Of a DNA stretch of 64,000 nt, positions 26,115-35,108 are shown in pieces. The stretch spans positions 5,559,778-5,623,777 of the forward strand of contig NZ_BDFO01000001.1 in NCBI RefSeq assembly GCF_001748245.1. The letters run 5' to 3'. A program made the translations under genes and the position numbers. Under the pieces are notes generated by a model. It was not told the origin of the DNA and did no database searches. It worked only from the letters and a program-made list of their open reading frames with translations. The stretch's first letter is position 1. Every line of letters starts with the position of its first letter. The stretch is from Oligoflexus tunisiensis (lineage in GTDB: Bacteria > Bdellovibrionota_B > Oligoflexia > Oligoflexales > Oligoflexaceae).

Positions 26115-28196
26115 TCACGCGCCTAAAGGCAAGGTTTCCGATTCAACCGGTGAAGGGTCCAGGGCATAAAGTGTCATGAGATCACGTATGCCGCGAATCT
26201 GAAATTCGCCGAGGTAACGGCAGCGGCCCTCGGGCAGTTGTTCGGCGATCACTCGCGAGAGGATAATTTCATTGGCCTCCGCCATGGCTTCAATCCGGGA
26301 GGCGATATTAACGGAATTTCCCACCACCGTATAATCAGAGCGGCGTCGGCCTCCAAAACTTCCTATCACGGCCGGCCCCTGGTGAATGCCGATGCGCATG
26401 GCAAAGTTATGCCCCTCATGGTTTGTTTGCCAGCGCTTGTTCAACGTCTGCAGACAGGCCTGCATCGCCTGAGCGCAACGCGCGGCCTTGCGGGCCTGAT
26501 CCTCGGCGGTCATGGGATCGGGGACTCCGAAGATGACCATGACAGCGTCACCTATAAATTTATCCACGGTACCGCCTTCCTCCATGACGATATCCGTCAT
26601 ATGAAGGAAGAAGTCATTCAGAATATGCGAGACCGCCTGCGCACCCAGCTGATCGGTGGCCAGCGTGAAATCACAGAGATCCGCGAAGAGGACTGTGACC
26701 GTTTCCATTTTCGCGGATTCCTCGAGGCGCGACCGTCCCTCGAGCACTTCCTGAACCATGACCGGCGGCAAAAAGCGCTGCAGGATGTTGTTTTCGATAT
26801 AGGATTGCAGCTCTTCGATCCTTCTGTTCTTGCGTCCCATACGGATTGAATGCATGGCGATGATCAGGCTGATGAAACCGATAAGGCCGATACAGACGAA
26901 GAGGATGGCGTTGTACTTGCGATTCCCTTCCAGTTCCATGGCCTGAATTCTGTTCTCCTGCTGCAGTCTTTCGTTGGCCTGGGTCCGACGTTCGAGCTCG
27001 AACTGCGCATTGTACTTCTTTGCCAGCTCGACATTGCGGGTTTTTTCAAGCTGACTCATGACTCCCATGAGACGCTGATAGGTTTTGGCCGCCTCTTCAA
27101 AGCGACCCATGCGCATCCGGAGCAGGGCCTCATATTCTGTGATGGCTTGGAGAGGGACCAGGGCGTCCTCAAGCAAGGGATCCTTCCTGAGGAGTTCGAG
27201 GATCTGCTCGGCCTCCCGGAATTGATTCAACTGCACATGAGCTTTCAGAAGTTCCAGACGCGCTTCAAAGGCGGCAAAGTTATTCGTTTGGGCTTCAAAA
27301 ATGTCCAAGGACTTCAAAAGTTCCGTCAGGGCTTCGCGATATCGCTCCAAACCATTCAAGCTGAGCCCGATCCCGAAGTGCCCGTAGGCGATGCTCTGGG
27401 TATCGTTCATGTCGACGGCAAAACGCAGGGAGTCCTGGTAAGCCGCCAGGGCTTCCGACCAACGGCGCGCATCGGCAAAACAAAGGCCCAGATTGTAGGC
27501 TGCGAGGTTGCCCAGAAAGCGAAGCTTCGCATCAAGGGCGTAACGTTTCACCTCCTCAAAAATGGAGATGGCCCGCCCCTGGTCCTCCACCGACAGCTTC
27601 ATGTAAGCGCTGCCGATATTATTCAGGATCGCATAGTAGGTGTGATCATGCGGGTGATTCTTCAGAGCATCAAAGGCCTTCTGAACATAAAGAGCCGCCT
27701 GGCTTTCGTTGCCATACTTCAGGCTGAAATTGGCCAGGTTGTTATAGAGGCTGGCCGTGAAGCGCGGTAACGCGAGGGTTTCCACTTTGGGTTCGAGGCT
27801 CTGCAGCAGATTCAAAGCGTCCTGGCTTTGACCGCGATATTCCAAAGTCCGCGACTTTTGAATCAGGAGCATCGCCTCCAGGTCCTTCACTTGGTGCGTT
27901 TTTGCGGCCTCCATGGCTTCATCCAGAATGGCTTCGATTTCCTCATAACGCCCCAGGTAGGACAGGCCGATGATCATGGCGGTTGAGGCCCGAATCCATA
28001 GGGCCGCCTGCTCTTTCCTGCTCACGGAGGCCCGTAATGTCACAGCCTGGTCATAGGCAGCCTGCGGATCATCGAGGAGTTGACGTTCGACGAAAGTGGC
28101 TTGCTCCATCCACTGTGATGAGGATTCCGCACGCACCGGGGCGGTCCAGGCCAGGGCGAGGAATAAGGCAAGGATGAGAGTTTGGATACGATCCAT
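26115..28196 (-). CDS. Membrane TPR protein with adenylate cyclase domain
   Basis: This 693-residue protein has a signal peptide (1-23, VRAES) and a periplasmic TPR array over about residues 35-400. A coiled coil and one membrane helix follow (about 428-450, ILFVCIGLIGFISLIIAM). A cytoplasmic class III cyclase domain covers about 490-675. Metal-binding Asp residues lie in LFADLCDF and DKFIGDAVMVIFG. The Lys in VDKFIGD and the Asp in SDYTVVGNSVNIASR are those linked with ATP rather than GTP use, so cAMP is the likely product. The design lets periplasmic TPRs sense a protein or peptide and control cAMP inside. The ribosome site is weak. The gene is probably monocistronic. Confidence 0.93.
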   Translation of the reverse strand: MDRIQTLILALFLALAWTAPVRAESSSQWMEQATFVERQLLDDPQAAYDQAVTLRASVSRKEQAALWIRASTAMIIGLSYLGRYEEIEAILDEAMEAAKTHQVKDLEAMLLIQKSRTLEYRGQSQDALNLLQSLEPKVETLALPRFTASLYNNLANFSLKYGNESQAALYVQKAFDALKNHPHDHTYYAILNNIGSAYMKLSVEDQGRAISIFEEVKRYALDAKLRFLGNLAAYNLGLCFADARRWSEALAAYQDSLRFAVDMNDTQSIAYGHFGIGLSLNGLERYREALTELLKSLDIFEAQTNNFAAFEARLELLKAHVQLNQFREAEQILELLRKDPLLEDALVPLQAITEYEALLRMRMGRFEEAAKTYQRLMGVMSQLEKTRNVELAKKYNAQFELERRTQANERLQQENRIQAMELEGNRKYNAILFVCIGLIGFISLIIAMHSIRMGRKNRRIEELQSYIENNILQRFLPPVMVQEVLEGRSRLEESAKMETVTVLFADLCDFTLATDQLGAQAVSHILNDFFLHMTDIVMEEGGTVDKFIGDAVMVIFGVPDPMTAEDQARKAARCAQAMQACLQTLNKRWQTNHEGHNFAMRIGIHQGPAVIGSFGGRRRSDYTVVGNSVNIASRIEAMAEANEIILSRVIAEQLPEGRCRYLGEFQIRGIRDLMTLYALDPSPVESETLPLGA

Positions 28197-28298
28197 GAGC
28201 CAGCCCAGGACACTTCATTGAAAGGCTCAACATTCAAGTGGATTATCGGTAAGAATGGCAAAAGGAAAATCATACTCTTGTGAAAGAGAATCAGGGGC

Positions 28299-28321
28299 GG
28301 GAGAGCCCGGGCGAGGCTCCC
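28299..28321 (-). terminator. Imperfect hairpin after the 28337 gene
   Basis: GGGAGAGCC (28299-28307) can pair with GGCTCCC (28315-28321) with a 2-base bulge. Downstream on the minus strand is pyrimidine-rich but has no clear T-run. Weak candidate. Confidence 0.3.
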
Positions 28322-28336
28322 ACCGATCATGGGGGA

Positions 28337-28768
28337 TTACTGTTCAAACGTACACTGGCTGACCAGCTGTCGCGTTTGAAGATCAAAGTGAGTGGAGCAC
28401 TCCACGTTTCTGAGATCCCAGCGTCTGCCATTCGTGACGGCGAATGATTCAGCCCCATTTTTCCGAATCACTTTGATGAAGCTGTCGGAATCCTTGGCAT
28501 TGGCGCGAACAAACAGCCCACCACCCACCGAAAATTGGCAGATCTTAACGTTGGTGCCGGACACGCAGAAAGCCTCGTCCGTCTGGTAAAAAGTGGACTC
28601 AATCGAGGATTGTTCCTGGATACCTGAGCGCTCCAAAACAGCGATCATCGTCTTGGCATCATGCCCTTGAGCATCCAGCAGGACAGGGGCCCGGGACAAA
28701 CCCATCGCGGCTGGTCCAGACAAAACAAAAGAGAGGCCGGAAACGATCATCACGAGACGAAATTTCAT
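28337..28768 (-). CDS. Secreted protein, unknown
   Basis: A 143-residue protein with a signal peptide (1-24) and AAAAGGA before the ATG. The mature part has four Cys (EAFCVSG, VKICQFS, NVECST, SQCTFEQ) that could form two disulfides, and an N-terminal helix pattern followed by strands. It is 140 bp upstream of the TPR-cyclase start, on the same strand. I do not recognise the family. Its size and Cys pattern suggest a small periplasmic or extracellular domain. Confidence 0.75.
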   Translation of the reverse strand: MKFRLVMIVSGLSFVLSGPAAMGLSRAPVLLDAQGHDAKTMIAVLERSGIQEQSSIESTFYQTDEAFCVSGTNVKICQFSVGGGLFVRANAKDSDSFIKVIRKNGAESFAVTNGRRWDLRNVECSTHFDLQTRQLVSQCTFEQ

Positions 28769-28987
28769 ATAAGGTCCTTTTCACGAGAGAGTCAACACAT
28801 CCTGTCAGGACCCAAACTAGACGCGCCGCAGCGGGAGTTCCACTTGGACGGTCTGGAATCCTATGATGCGATATGCGGAGAAGCAACGTCGATTCAGCCA
28901 ACAAAAATGTCGCTTTTTCTCTGCAATATTCGGCTCGAATCCACGTCCTACCCTGCAGTTCACTGACTTTTCCAAAGGAACTCCAGC

Positions 28988-30178
28988 ATGCATCTTAATA
29001 AAATCGCTCTGATACCAACTCTTCTGTCCCTATTCATTTTGCCAGCCTGCGGATCCAAAAAAAGCAAAAAGCGCGATGTTGCCGGCCCGACAGCCAAGGT
29101 TGAATACTTCGTCCACGGCAATCCGACCATCCTTATCCAGGGCAGCACACAGAATAAAACCAGTTTCCTGAAAGTCGAGGAGCTTGACCGCTACAAGAAC
29201 TTTACGCTATCCGGCTTCACGGCTTTCGTCGAACGGTCTCCGAAGGATACCCCCAAGAATTGGGATGATGTGGAAGACGAAAACAGCACCGAATCGGAAG
29301 AGGATGCGATTCGCAAAGCGTTTGAACTGAATGACTTTCAATTTGTCGAAACTCAGGCAGGCAAATGGTCCTATCAGGATGGCCAGGCCGACTCCGTGGA
29401 ATTGGGTTTCGTGGAAAAGGATGGCGTGCTTAACCTGGCAACGTTCAAAAACTTTCCGGTCCAAATTCAGCACTATAGTTTGAAAGATGACGGGACGGCT
29501 TTCAGTGTTCTCTTCACCATACCCACTCAAAGTGAAGGTCTGGCGTTGGTCAGTCTGAGCTTTGCCTCCAACGCCGATGTTCAGCCTCTGGTCTTTGCAC
29601 CTGAGAACTATTCCTATTTGTTCGGCAGCGCCAAGGTTTCCTGGAAACAGCCCATGAAACTGCAGGCCTGCGGCAAGTTTTCTCCTTTCGAACAGGCGTC
29701 CATCGAAGCCAGCATAAAGGCCTGGTTTCAAGACAAGGAAGTGGCCAACTTCACATCAAGCCAACCCCTGGCGTTCAGCTTCACAGAAACCTATGCACCC
29801 TTCTCTGACCTGAATCAGCAGTGCATTCATCTGGTCCGCAACTTCAAAGCGGAAAGCTCGGACGATTTTTATATCGCCGGCCTGGCGGTCCCGTCCGTGA
29901 ATGCTGCCAGCAAATCCTTTGTCGACAGCGATGTCTTTGTGTTTGTGGATCACTTTGAGGTTCGTTCCGAATTGATCGCTGGCGACAGCGAAACTCTGAT
30001 TCATGAAATCGGCCACTATTTGGGGTTGGGTCATGAGTTTCGGAAGGATGAAAACGAGCAGGCCTTGCACCCCAGCATTATGGGTTATAGCCAGGGAATC
30101 TCCAGCATTTCGGAATGGGACTTTGCCGCAGTACGTGGTCTCTACGGCGCTCCTTTGCAACCAGCTCCGGAGCTTTGA
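28988..30178 (+). CDS. Metzincin-type zinc protease lipoprotein
   Basis: A 396-residue lipoprotein (lipobox LFILPAC) with AAAGGAA before the ATG. The extended zinc motif HEIGHYLGLGHEF lies at about residues 339-351: three His ligands and the catalytic Glu, in the HExxHxxGxxH form of metzincins. A probable Met-turn (SIMGYS) follows near 363. The domain from about 215 resembles matrixin-like proteases. The N-terminal about 180 residues are acidic and unrecognised; they could be a propeptide or binding module. The protein should act at the outer membrane surface or in the periplasm on protein substrates. It stands alone, with a convergent DM9 lipoprotein 19 bp away. Confidence 0.9.
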   Translation: MHLNKIALIPTLLSLFILPACGSKKSKKRDVAGPTAKVEYFVHGNPTILIQGSTQNKTSFLKVEELDRYKNFTLSGFTAFVERSPKDTPKNWDDVEDENSTESEEDAIRKAFELNDFQFVETQAGKWSYQDGQADSVELGFVEKDGVLNLATFKNFPVQIQHYSLKDDGTAFSVLFTIPTQSEGLALVSLSFASNADVQPLVFAPENYSYLFGSAKVSWKQPMKLQACGKFSPFEQASIEASIKAWFQDKEVANFTSSQPLAFSFTETYAPFSDLNQQCIHLVRNFKAESSDDFYIAGLAVPSVNAASKSFVDSDVFVFVDHFEVRSELIAGDSETLIHEIGHYLGLGHEFRKDENEQALHPSIMGYSQGISSISEWDFAAVRGLYGAPLQPAPEL

Positions 30179-30197
30179 TCGTCCCATCCTATCCGAT

Positions 30198-31322
30198 TCA
30201 AGGCGGGGGAATCACCCGCCCATCCATGATTTTCTTCGTGGCCGCTTCCTTCCACGCCAGCACCTGATAGTTCGCGGTAATATTCACACCATAGTATTCA
30301 TGAGAGCAGCCGGCCGCACCGGGACGCAGGACCCCTGGCGTCTGCTCGTCCACGGCATCATCGGCCTGGAGTCCGCGGCAGGCATACAGGGGATTGCCCA
30401 GCGGGTCGACTCCCGAGATGATGGCCTGAGCCGGCTTCAAACCATTGGAAGCTGGGAGCCACTCGAAATACTCATCAAAGCTTCCCTGCGTGATGACCAG
30501 TACATCACTGCGATAGATGAGGGTTCGGGCATCATCACTATGGGAAGTCAGGGCTCCATTATTGGTTGTGGCATAGCATATGGACTTGCTTGAATCATTG
30601 TAATGAACAATCATTTTGCCGGGAATGATGTCGCCGTTATTATAAAGGCGGCAAAGGAAAAGACTGTCGGCACCGTCATGTTCCGTGCCACCCACAGCGG
30701 CATTGGCCGGGATACGTCCCCCATCCAGAGCCAGCCATCGCAAGGCCCCCATGCTGACAGGCGACGCCTCCTGATGCTGGACGCCCGCGCTATCCTGAAC
30801 TGTCAGCAAAAATTTCACAGCGTTGCGTTGAGCCTGGACCTCTTCCAGGCTTGCGGCCTTCAATGCGATGGTCACGTGCCATTCAGGGCTTGTGAGCAAT
30901 TCGCTGAGCAGAATATTGAGGCTGCCACTGCCGGAATACTCATAAGACCACTGCACACTGGAGTATTGCGTTTTCAGGGCGATCTTGTTGTTGGTCTTTT
31001 GATCGCGAAGCGCACAGTTGACCGTCGACTCAGGAGCGGCGGTCGTGGGAGATTTCATCTCCATACAAATCAAGTAGGAGCCGGAAATGTTCCCGGGCGG
31101 GATGACTTTTTCCTCCTCGGCATCGTCCTCCTTGGACATGGGGACGGGCGCGGTGGCCTCCTCTGCAGTCGGAGCCGGCCGCGGCTCGGGCGTCAACACA
31201 GTCGTTTCCGTTGCCCGATCCAGAACCTGGTTCGACAGCAGAGGCGATTTATCAAGATTGGCTCTACTGCAAGATACTCCGGCGCAAATGATTGCGACGC
31301 AGATTCCCATGTGCTGCAGCAT
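30198..31322 (-). CDS. DM9/DUF3421-like lipoprotein
   Basis: This 374-residue lipoprotein has lipobox AGVSC and AAGGAG before the ATG. An acidic, Pro/Glu/Ala-rich linker follows (about 30-75). The C-terminal part contains two DM9-like repeats: WLALDGGRIPANAAVGG...FLCRLYNNGDIIPGKM and FEWLPASNGLKPAQAI...PLYACRGL...GVLRPGAAGCSHEYYGV. DM9 domains in eukaryotes bind mannose and act as pattern-recognition lectins; bacterial versions are little studied. Binding to a surface sugar is therefore plausible but inferred. Cys at several points may form disulfides. It lies convergent to the metzincin gene and divergent from the DUF1592 gene. Confidence 0.75.
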   Translation of the reverse strand: MLQHMGICVAIICAGVSCSRANLDKSPLLSNQVLDRATETTVLTPEPRPAPTAEEATAPVPMSKEDDAEEEKVIPPGNISGSYLICMEMKSPTTAAPESTVNCALRDQKTNNKIALKTQYSSVQWSYEYSGSGSLNILLSELLTSPEWHVTIALKAASLEEVQAQRNAVKFLLTVQDSAGVQHQEASPVSMGALRWLALDGGRIPANAAVGGTEHDGADSLFLCRLYNNGDIIPGKMIVHYNDSSKSICYATTNNGALTSHSDDARTLIYRSDVLVITQGSFDEYFEWLPASNGLKPAQAIISGVDPLGNPLYACRGLQADDAVDEQTPGVLRPGAAGCSHEYYGVNITANYQVLAWKEAATKKIMDGRVIPPP

Positions 31323-31698
31323 CGCTCGCTCCTTACGAATGCAAGATGTTTATTTCTTATCGGTGCTGAGAATTTCAGACTCGAAGGTTTCCGAATAAGG
31401 ATGCCATTCCGCGGCTTTGGAGCCACGAAATCGAACCGGCCCATGACTTATTAACCCACTGTTTTTGCAGCTTTTCTTACCCGGCAGCAGAATCCCAGTG
31501 GCCAAGCCATGGTCCCTGCCCAAACCATCGACAGGAAAGGCTTTCCCTAACCTGCCTATATCCTTCAACTCAGCTCGCGCTGCGCGGGCGGAACACTCCT
31601 TGCTGACAATTCCTTCCGGGAACACCTTCGAAAGAGAGGCTCGAATATGTTACAGAAAAAATCCAAACTTCATGTTTGGCTGACATGTTCGGAGTCGC
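31323..31698. other. Intergenic region between divergent lipoprotein genes, 376 bp
   Basis: No gene is supported here. A small palindrome GGAAAG-G-CTTTCC lies near 31540. At 31663-31679 CCAAAC-TTCAT-GTTTGG forms a 6-bp hairpin preceded by a run of A, which on the minus strand reads as a weak terminator pattern. Promoters for both flanking genes should lie here, but I cannot assign them. Confidence 0.5.
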
Positions 31699-33429
31699 AT
31701 GATGATGCCTCACGTCCGCCTGCTTTGTGTTCTCTCCCTCGTGTGCCTGACCGCCTGTCAAATGCGGAAGGCTCCCAAACCACCCCAAGCCAATTCCATC
31801 GCCGATGCTGATGCCGAACTTGGCGCAGATCTGGAAGGCGGACTGTCGGCCGGCGACTATGCGGCGCTGGTCTGCGACAAACCTGAAACCTTTCGCGGTT
31901 TAAGGGCCTGGCGGCGCCTCAGCAACAGTGAGCTGATCAACACCATTCAGGATATATTCGGTAGCACCGAGGGCGTTGATTTCAGCACCCTGATCAATGA
32001 CATTCCCAAAAAAGAAGCCTTTGATACGATCGCCATCAAAACGAATTATGTTTATGGCGACCGCTTCAAAGCTTACATGAGCATGGCGAGCAGCCTCAGC
32101 TCCAGCGTAAATATCACTCAGCCTCAACTCTTTCCCTGTCTGGCCGAAGGTCGTGCCTGCGTGGAAAAGCGTCTCCCGGAAGTGGGCGGACTCGCCTGGC
32201 GTCGTCCTCTTGAAGCGGAGGAAATCAATGAGCTCCTCGCGCTTTATGATAGTTTTGTTGCGGATGGCACTTCGGCGGAAGATTCCACGAGGCTGTTGCT
32301 GCAGGCCCTCGTTCTTTCCCATCATTTCCTGTACCGCTCGGAACTCGGTGACAAACAGGGCGACGGCTCGTACCTTTTGAATAACTGGGAACTTGCCTCC
32401 GCGCTCTCCTACATCCTTTTAAGGCGACCACCCGACAGTACCCTCCGGCAGCTCGCGCAGCAGGGCGAATTGCAAAAGCCCGAGGTCATACGCAGCCAGG
32501 CCGAACGTCTTCTGGCCGACGCCCGTGCGCGGGAAGCCTGGGGTGACTTTGCCTCGATGTGGCTGGATGCCAATCGCGTGCAAACCGTAACGAAGGCGCA
32601 GCCGGAATTCAACGCCGATCTGAAAAACAAGCTGGCGGCGGAAGTGAAAGAATTCTTTGTCAACACCATGTTCGATGCCGAGGTGAAAACCTATGGGCAG
32701 CTGATCAACTCCTCCTATACCATCGTTGATCCGTCAGCAGCCTGGATCTATGACTCCACGGCCATGAACGGACGCCAGCTGACTTTTGCGCAGGAGCAGC
32801 GCCGCGGGGTGCTGGGGCAGGCCGGCTTTCTCGCCAGCCATGCTTTGCCGGATCAACCCAATCCCATCACCCGGGGTGTGTTTGTTGCCGAACGCCTTCT
32901 TTGCGTCGGCTTTGCTCCAGCGCCACCCGTGCCCATTCCCGAACCCAAACCCGGGATCACCAATAAGGAACGTTTTCGCGTCCATACGCAGGGAAGCTGT
33001 GCCAGTTGCCATGCAACGATCGATGCCATCGGCTTCGCGCTGGAAAACTTCGATGCCCTTGGCAAATTCCGGACGGAAGACGCGGGTCAGCCTATCGTCG
33101 TCGACAGCCTTCTGCCCATCGATGGAAAAGAGCTGATGATCACAACCCCGCAAGGCCTGTCGGAAACCATCGCTCAGTCCCGTCAAGGTTTGCAGTGCTT
33201 TGTGCGACAGAATTTTCGTTATGGTTTGGGGCGGCTTGAATACGCGCCCAGAGTCATGATTGGGGTCGCGCCCCAGGATAAGCAAACGGTGCAGAGCGAA
33301 CTGGATCGTTGTCAAATCGAGGCCATTGCAAACCGCATGCAGGAAAACAATGGCGATATGAAAACAGCGATACTTGAACTGGTCACGAGTCCCGCGTTCA
33401 GAACCCGTTTGATCGGTGCATTGGAATAA
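31699..33429 (+). CDS. DUF1592/DUF1588 cytochrome-type lipoprotein (copy 1)
   Basis: A 576-residue lipoprotein (lipobox VCLTAC). The domain set follows the DUF1587-DUF1595-DUF1592-DUF1588-DUF1585 order known from planctomycetes and myxobacteria: RRLSNSELINTIQDIFG near 70, LAWRRPLEAEEINELL near 160, SHHFLYRSELGD near 210, and WRRGVLGQAGFLASHA-like text (QRRGVLGQAGFL) near 365. A heme c motif CASCH lies near 433 in GSCASCHATIDAIGFALENFD. The function of these proteins is unknown; a periplasmic redox role is likely from the heme site. A Tat-exported DUF1552 protein follows 25 bp later, the usual partner. A second, diverged pair is at 45423-48516. Confidence 0.92.
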   Translation: MMMPHVRLLCVLSLVCLTACQMRKAPKPPQANSIADADAELGADLEGGLSAGDYAALVCDKPETFRGLRAWRRLSNSELINTIQDIFGSTEGVDFSTLINDIPKKEAFDTIAIKTNYVYGDRFKAYMSMASSLSSSVNITQPQLFPCLAEGRACVEKRLPEVGGLAWRRPLEAEEINELLALYDSFVADGTSAEDSTRLLLQALVLSHHFLYRSELGDKQGDGSYLLNNWELASALSYILLRRPPDSTLRQLAQQGELQKPEVIRSQAERLLADARAREAWGDFASMWLDANRVQTVTKAQPEFNADLKNKLAAEVKEFFVNTMFDAEVKTYGQLINSSYTIVDPSAAWIYDSTAMNGRQLTFAQEQRRGVLGQAGFLASHALPDQPNPITRGVFVAERLLCVGFAPAPPVPIPEPKPGITNKERFRVHTQGSCASCHATIDAIGFALENFDALGKFRTEDAGQPIVVDSLLPIDGKELMITTPQGLSETIAQSRQGLQCFVRQNFRYGLGRLEYAPRVMIGVAPQDKQTVQSELDRCQIEAIANRMQENNGDMKTAILELVTSPAFRTRLIGALE

Positions 33430-33454
33430 ACATGGAACGGCCTGGAGTATATTC

Positions 33455-34903
33455 ATGAAAATCAAGCCCAGCATGACCCGCCGCCAGCTTCTGGAAAGCA
33501 CCAGCAGTGCGATGCTGCTCTTTCCCCTGTTAAGGCTCCTGCGCGTCACGGACGCCTATGGCCAGGGGGGAATCACGGCCCGGGCCATCTTCGTGTATTT
33601 CCCTTCGGGCGCCTACAATGAATCCTTCTGGCCCACGTCGCAGGGTGGAACCATCGGAACCCTGCCGGTGGTCACAGCACCCTTCGAACCGCACAAGGCT
33701 GATATCATTCTTTTCAAAGGCCTTTGCACCCGCGGTGACAGCAACCACGATGGGGGCCCTGCCCAGGTTTTTGCCGGCTGGGGAAATGATGGATTGAAAC
33801 CGGCTGGCGTCAATCCCATCGCCGGCCTTACACCCAAGCCTTATTCCATCGACCAGCTGCTGGCGGATCGCCTGGGCCAGAATACGCTGCGGCGCCTCAT
33901 CAGCCTCGGTGTTCATACGTCCCTGCCCGCTTCCAGGCAGTCCGTTTCCTTTCGCTCCACGGGTCAGCCCGAGCCGGCCAAGGACAATCCCAAGGCGGCC
34001 TTTACCGATATCTTTGGCAACTTCACTTTGCCGACCGGAGGCAGCGGGGCTCTGCGCCTGGCCCAGACCGATGTCGCGACTGGCAAAAAACGCATCATCG
34101 ATTATCTGCGCGGTGACATTCGAAAGATGAAGCGCATCCTCGGTCCACTCGAAGGCAACATGTTTGAAGCGCATGTGCTGGCGTTGGATGATTTGGAAAA
34201 GGAAATAGCCCGTGAGCAAGCCATACAAACCGGAACCATGCCGACCGGCGGCGGTGCGAAGCCCCAGGCCAGCGCCACCTGCAGTCCCAAGGCTTTGGAA
34301 GCGCAAATTCCCAATGCCACCAATACCCCGGTGCCCTGGTATCACGCACCGGAGTCCGCGCCTACGGTTTTCAAACTGAACCGGGAAATCATGCTGCAGG
34401 CCTTTGCGTGCGGCATCACCCGGGTTGGACTTTTGCAGTATGGGAACTCGGATATTGAAAGCGACCTCATCGCCGAAGGTGTGCAAAGGCCGGGTCAGCG
34501 TTATCACCTTCTGTCCCATGCCGGAGGCCCGGAATTTTTCAACACCCAGGCCGGCATGATGCGGGAAGTGGCGACCTTGATCACGCAGCTGAAGGCTGCG
34601 AAAATTGGGGATCACAGCCTCTTCGATGAAACCCTGATTCTGGTGGCCAGTGACATCGGTGACAATCCCAACGGCCATGACGGGGTCAATATTCCCGCAC
34701 TCATGGCGGGACGTCTGGGTGGGAAATTAAAAACCGGTCGCATGATTGAATATCCGTTTATTCCGCGCGACTGGGCCAACTTGAATAACGGCATGCATTG
34801 GAACCGTCTCCTGGTGAGTGTCGCTCACCTGATGGGACAGACGGATATCCAGACCATTGGCAATACTCTCTACAGCGGCCCGCTCCCGGAGCTGCTGGGT
34901 TGA
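33455..34903 (+). CDS. DUF1552 protein with Tat signal (copy 1)
   Basis: The start at 33455 follows TGGAG; the product has 482 residues. The N-terminus has a Tat-like motif TRRQLLESTSS and a hydrophobic core. DUF1552 features are FVYFPSGAYNESFWP, LFKGLCTRGDSNHDGGPAQVFAGW, SIDQLLADRLG, LALDDLEKEIAREQ and FDETLILVASDIGDNPNGHDGVNIPALMAG. The fold belongs near alkaline-phosphatase/sulfatase-like or DUF1501 proteins. Export in folded form suggests a metal cofactor. It is co-transcribed with the heme-containing partner at 31699. What the pair oxidises or binds is not known. Confidence 0.92.
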   Translation: MKIKPSMTRRQLLESTSSAMLLFPLLRLLRVTDAYGQGGITARAIFVYFPSGAYNESFWPTSQGGTIGTLPVVTAPFEPHKADIILFKGLCTRGDSNHDGGPAQVFAGWGNDGLKPAGVNPIAGLTPKPYSIDQLLADRLGQNTLRRLISLGVHTSLPASRQSVSFRSTGQPEPAKDNPKAAFTDIFGNFTLPTGGSGALRLAQTDVATGKKRIIDYLRGDIRKMKRILGPLEGNMFEAHVLALDDLEKEIAREQAIQTGTMPTGGGAKPQASATCSPKALEAQIPNATNTPVPWYHAPESAPTVFKLNREIMLQAFACGITRVGLLQYGNSDIESDLIAEGVQRPGQRYHLLSHAGGPEFFNTQAGMMREVATLITQLKAAKIGDHSLFDETLILVASDIGDNPNGHDGVNIPALMAGRLGGKLKTGRMIEYPFIPRDWANLNNGMHWNRLLVSVAHLMGQTDIQTIGNTLYSGPLPELLG

Positions 34904-35052
34904 TGGCACCCTTGCTTCTGCTGCTCGGTCTTTGCATGTTCCACAGCCATGCATGGATACCGACAGCCCCGGAACCCAGGTTCCAGCTGCACAGGCCTCG
35001 TTTTGTCCGCGCGATGGCCTGTGCGGCCCCCTGGTTCAAAGCCCCGTCCAGG

Positions 35053-35095
35053 AAAAACAGGAAAGCGCCGCAAGCCCGAAGGCTCCGGCGCTTTC
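35053..35095 (-). terminator. Strong rho-independent terminator (minus strand)
   Basis: GAAAGCGCCG (35061-35070) pairs with CGGCGCTTTC (35086-35095), and AGCC/GGCT extends the stem around a CGAA loop. On the minus strand TTTTT follows after three bases (35053-35057). It ends the transglutaminase-like operon and may also stop the convergent DUF1552 transcript. Confidence 0.85.
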
Positions 35096-35108
35096 ATCAT
35101 TCCGGTGC

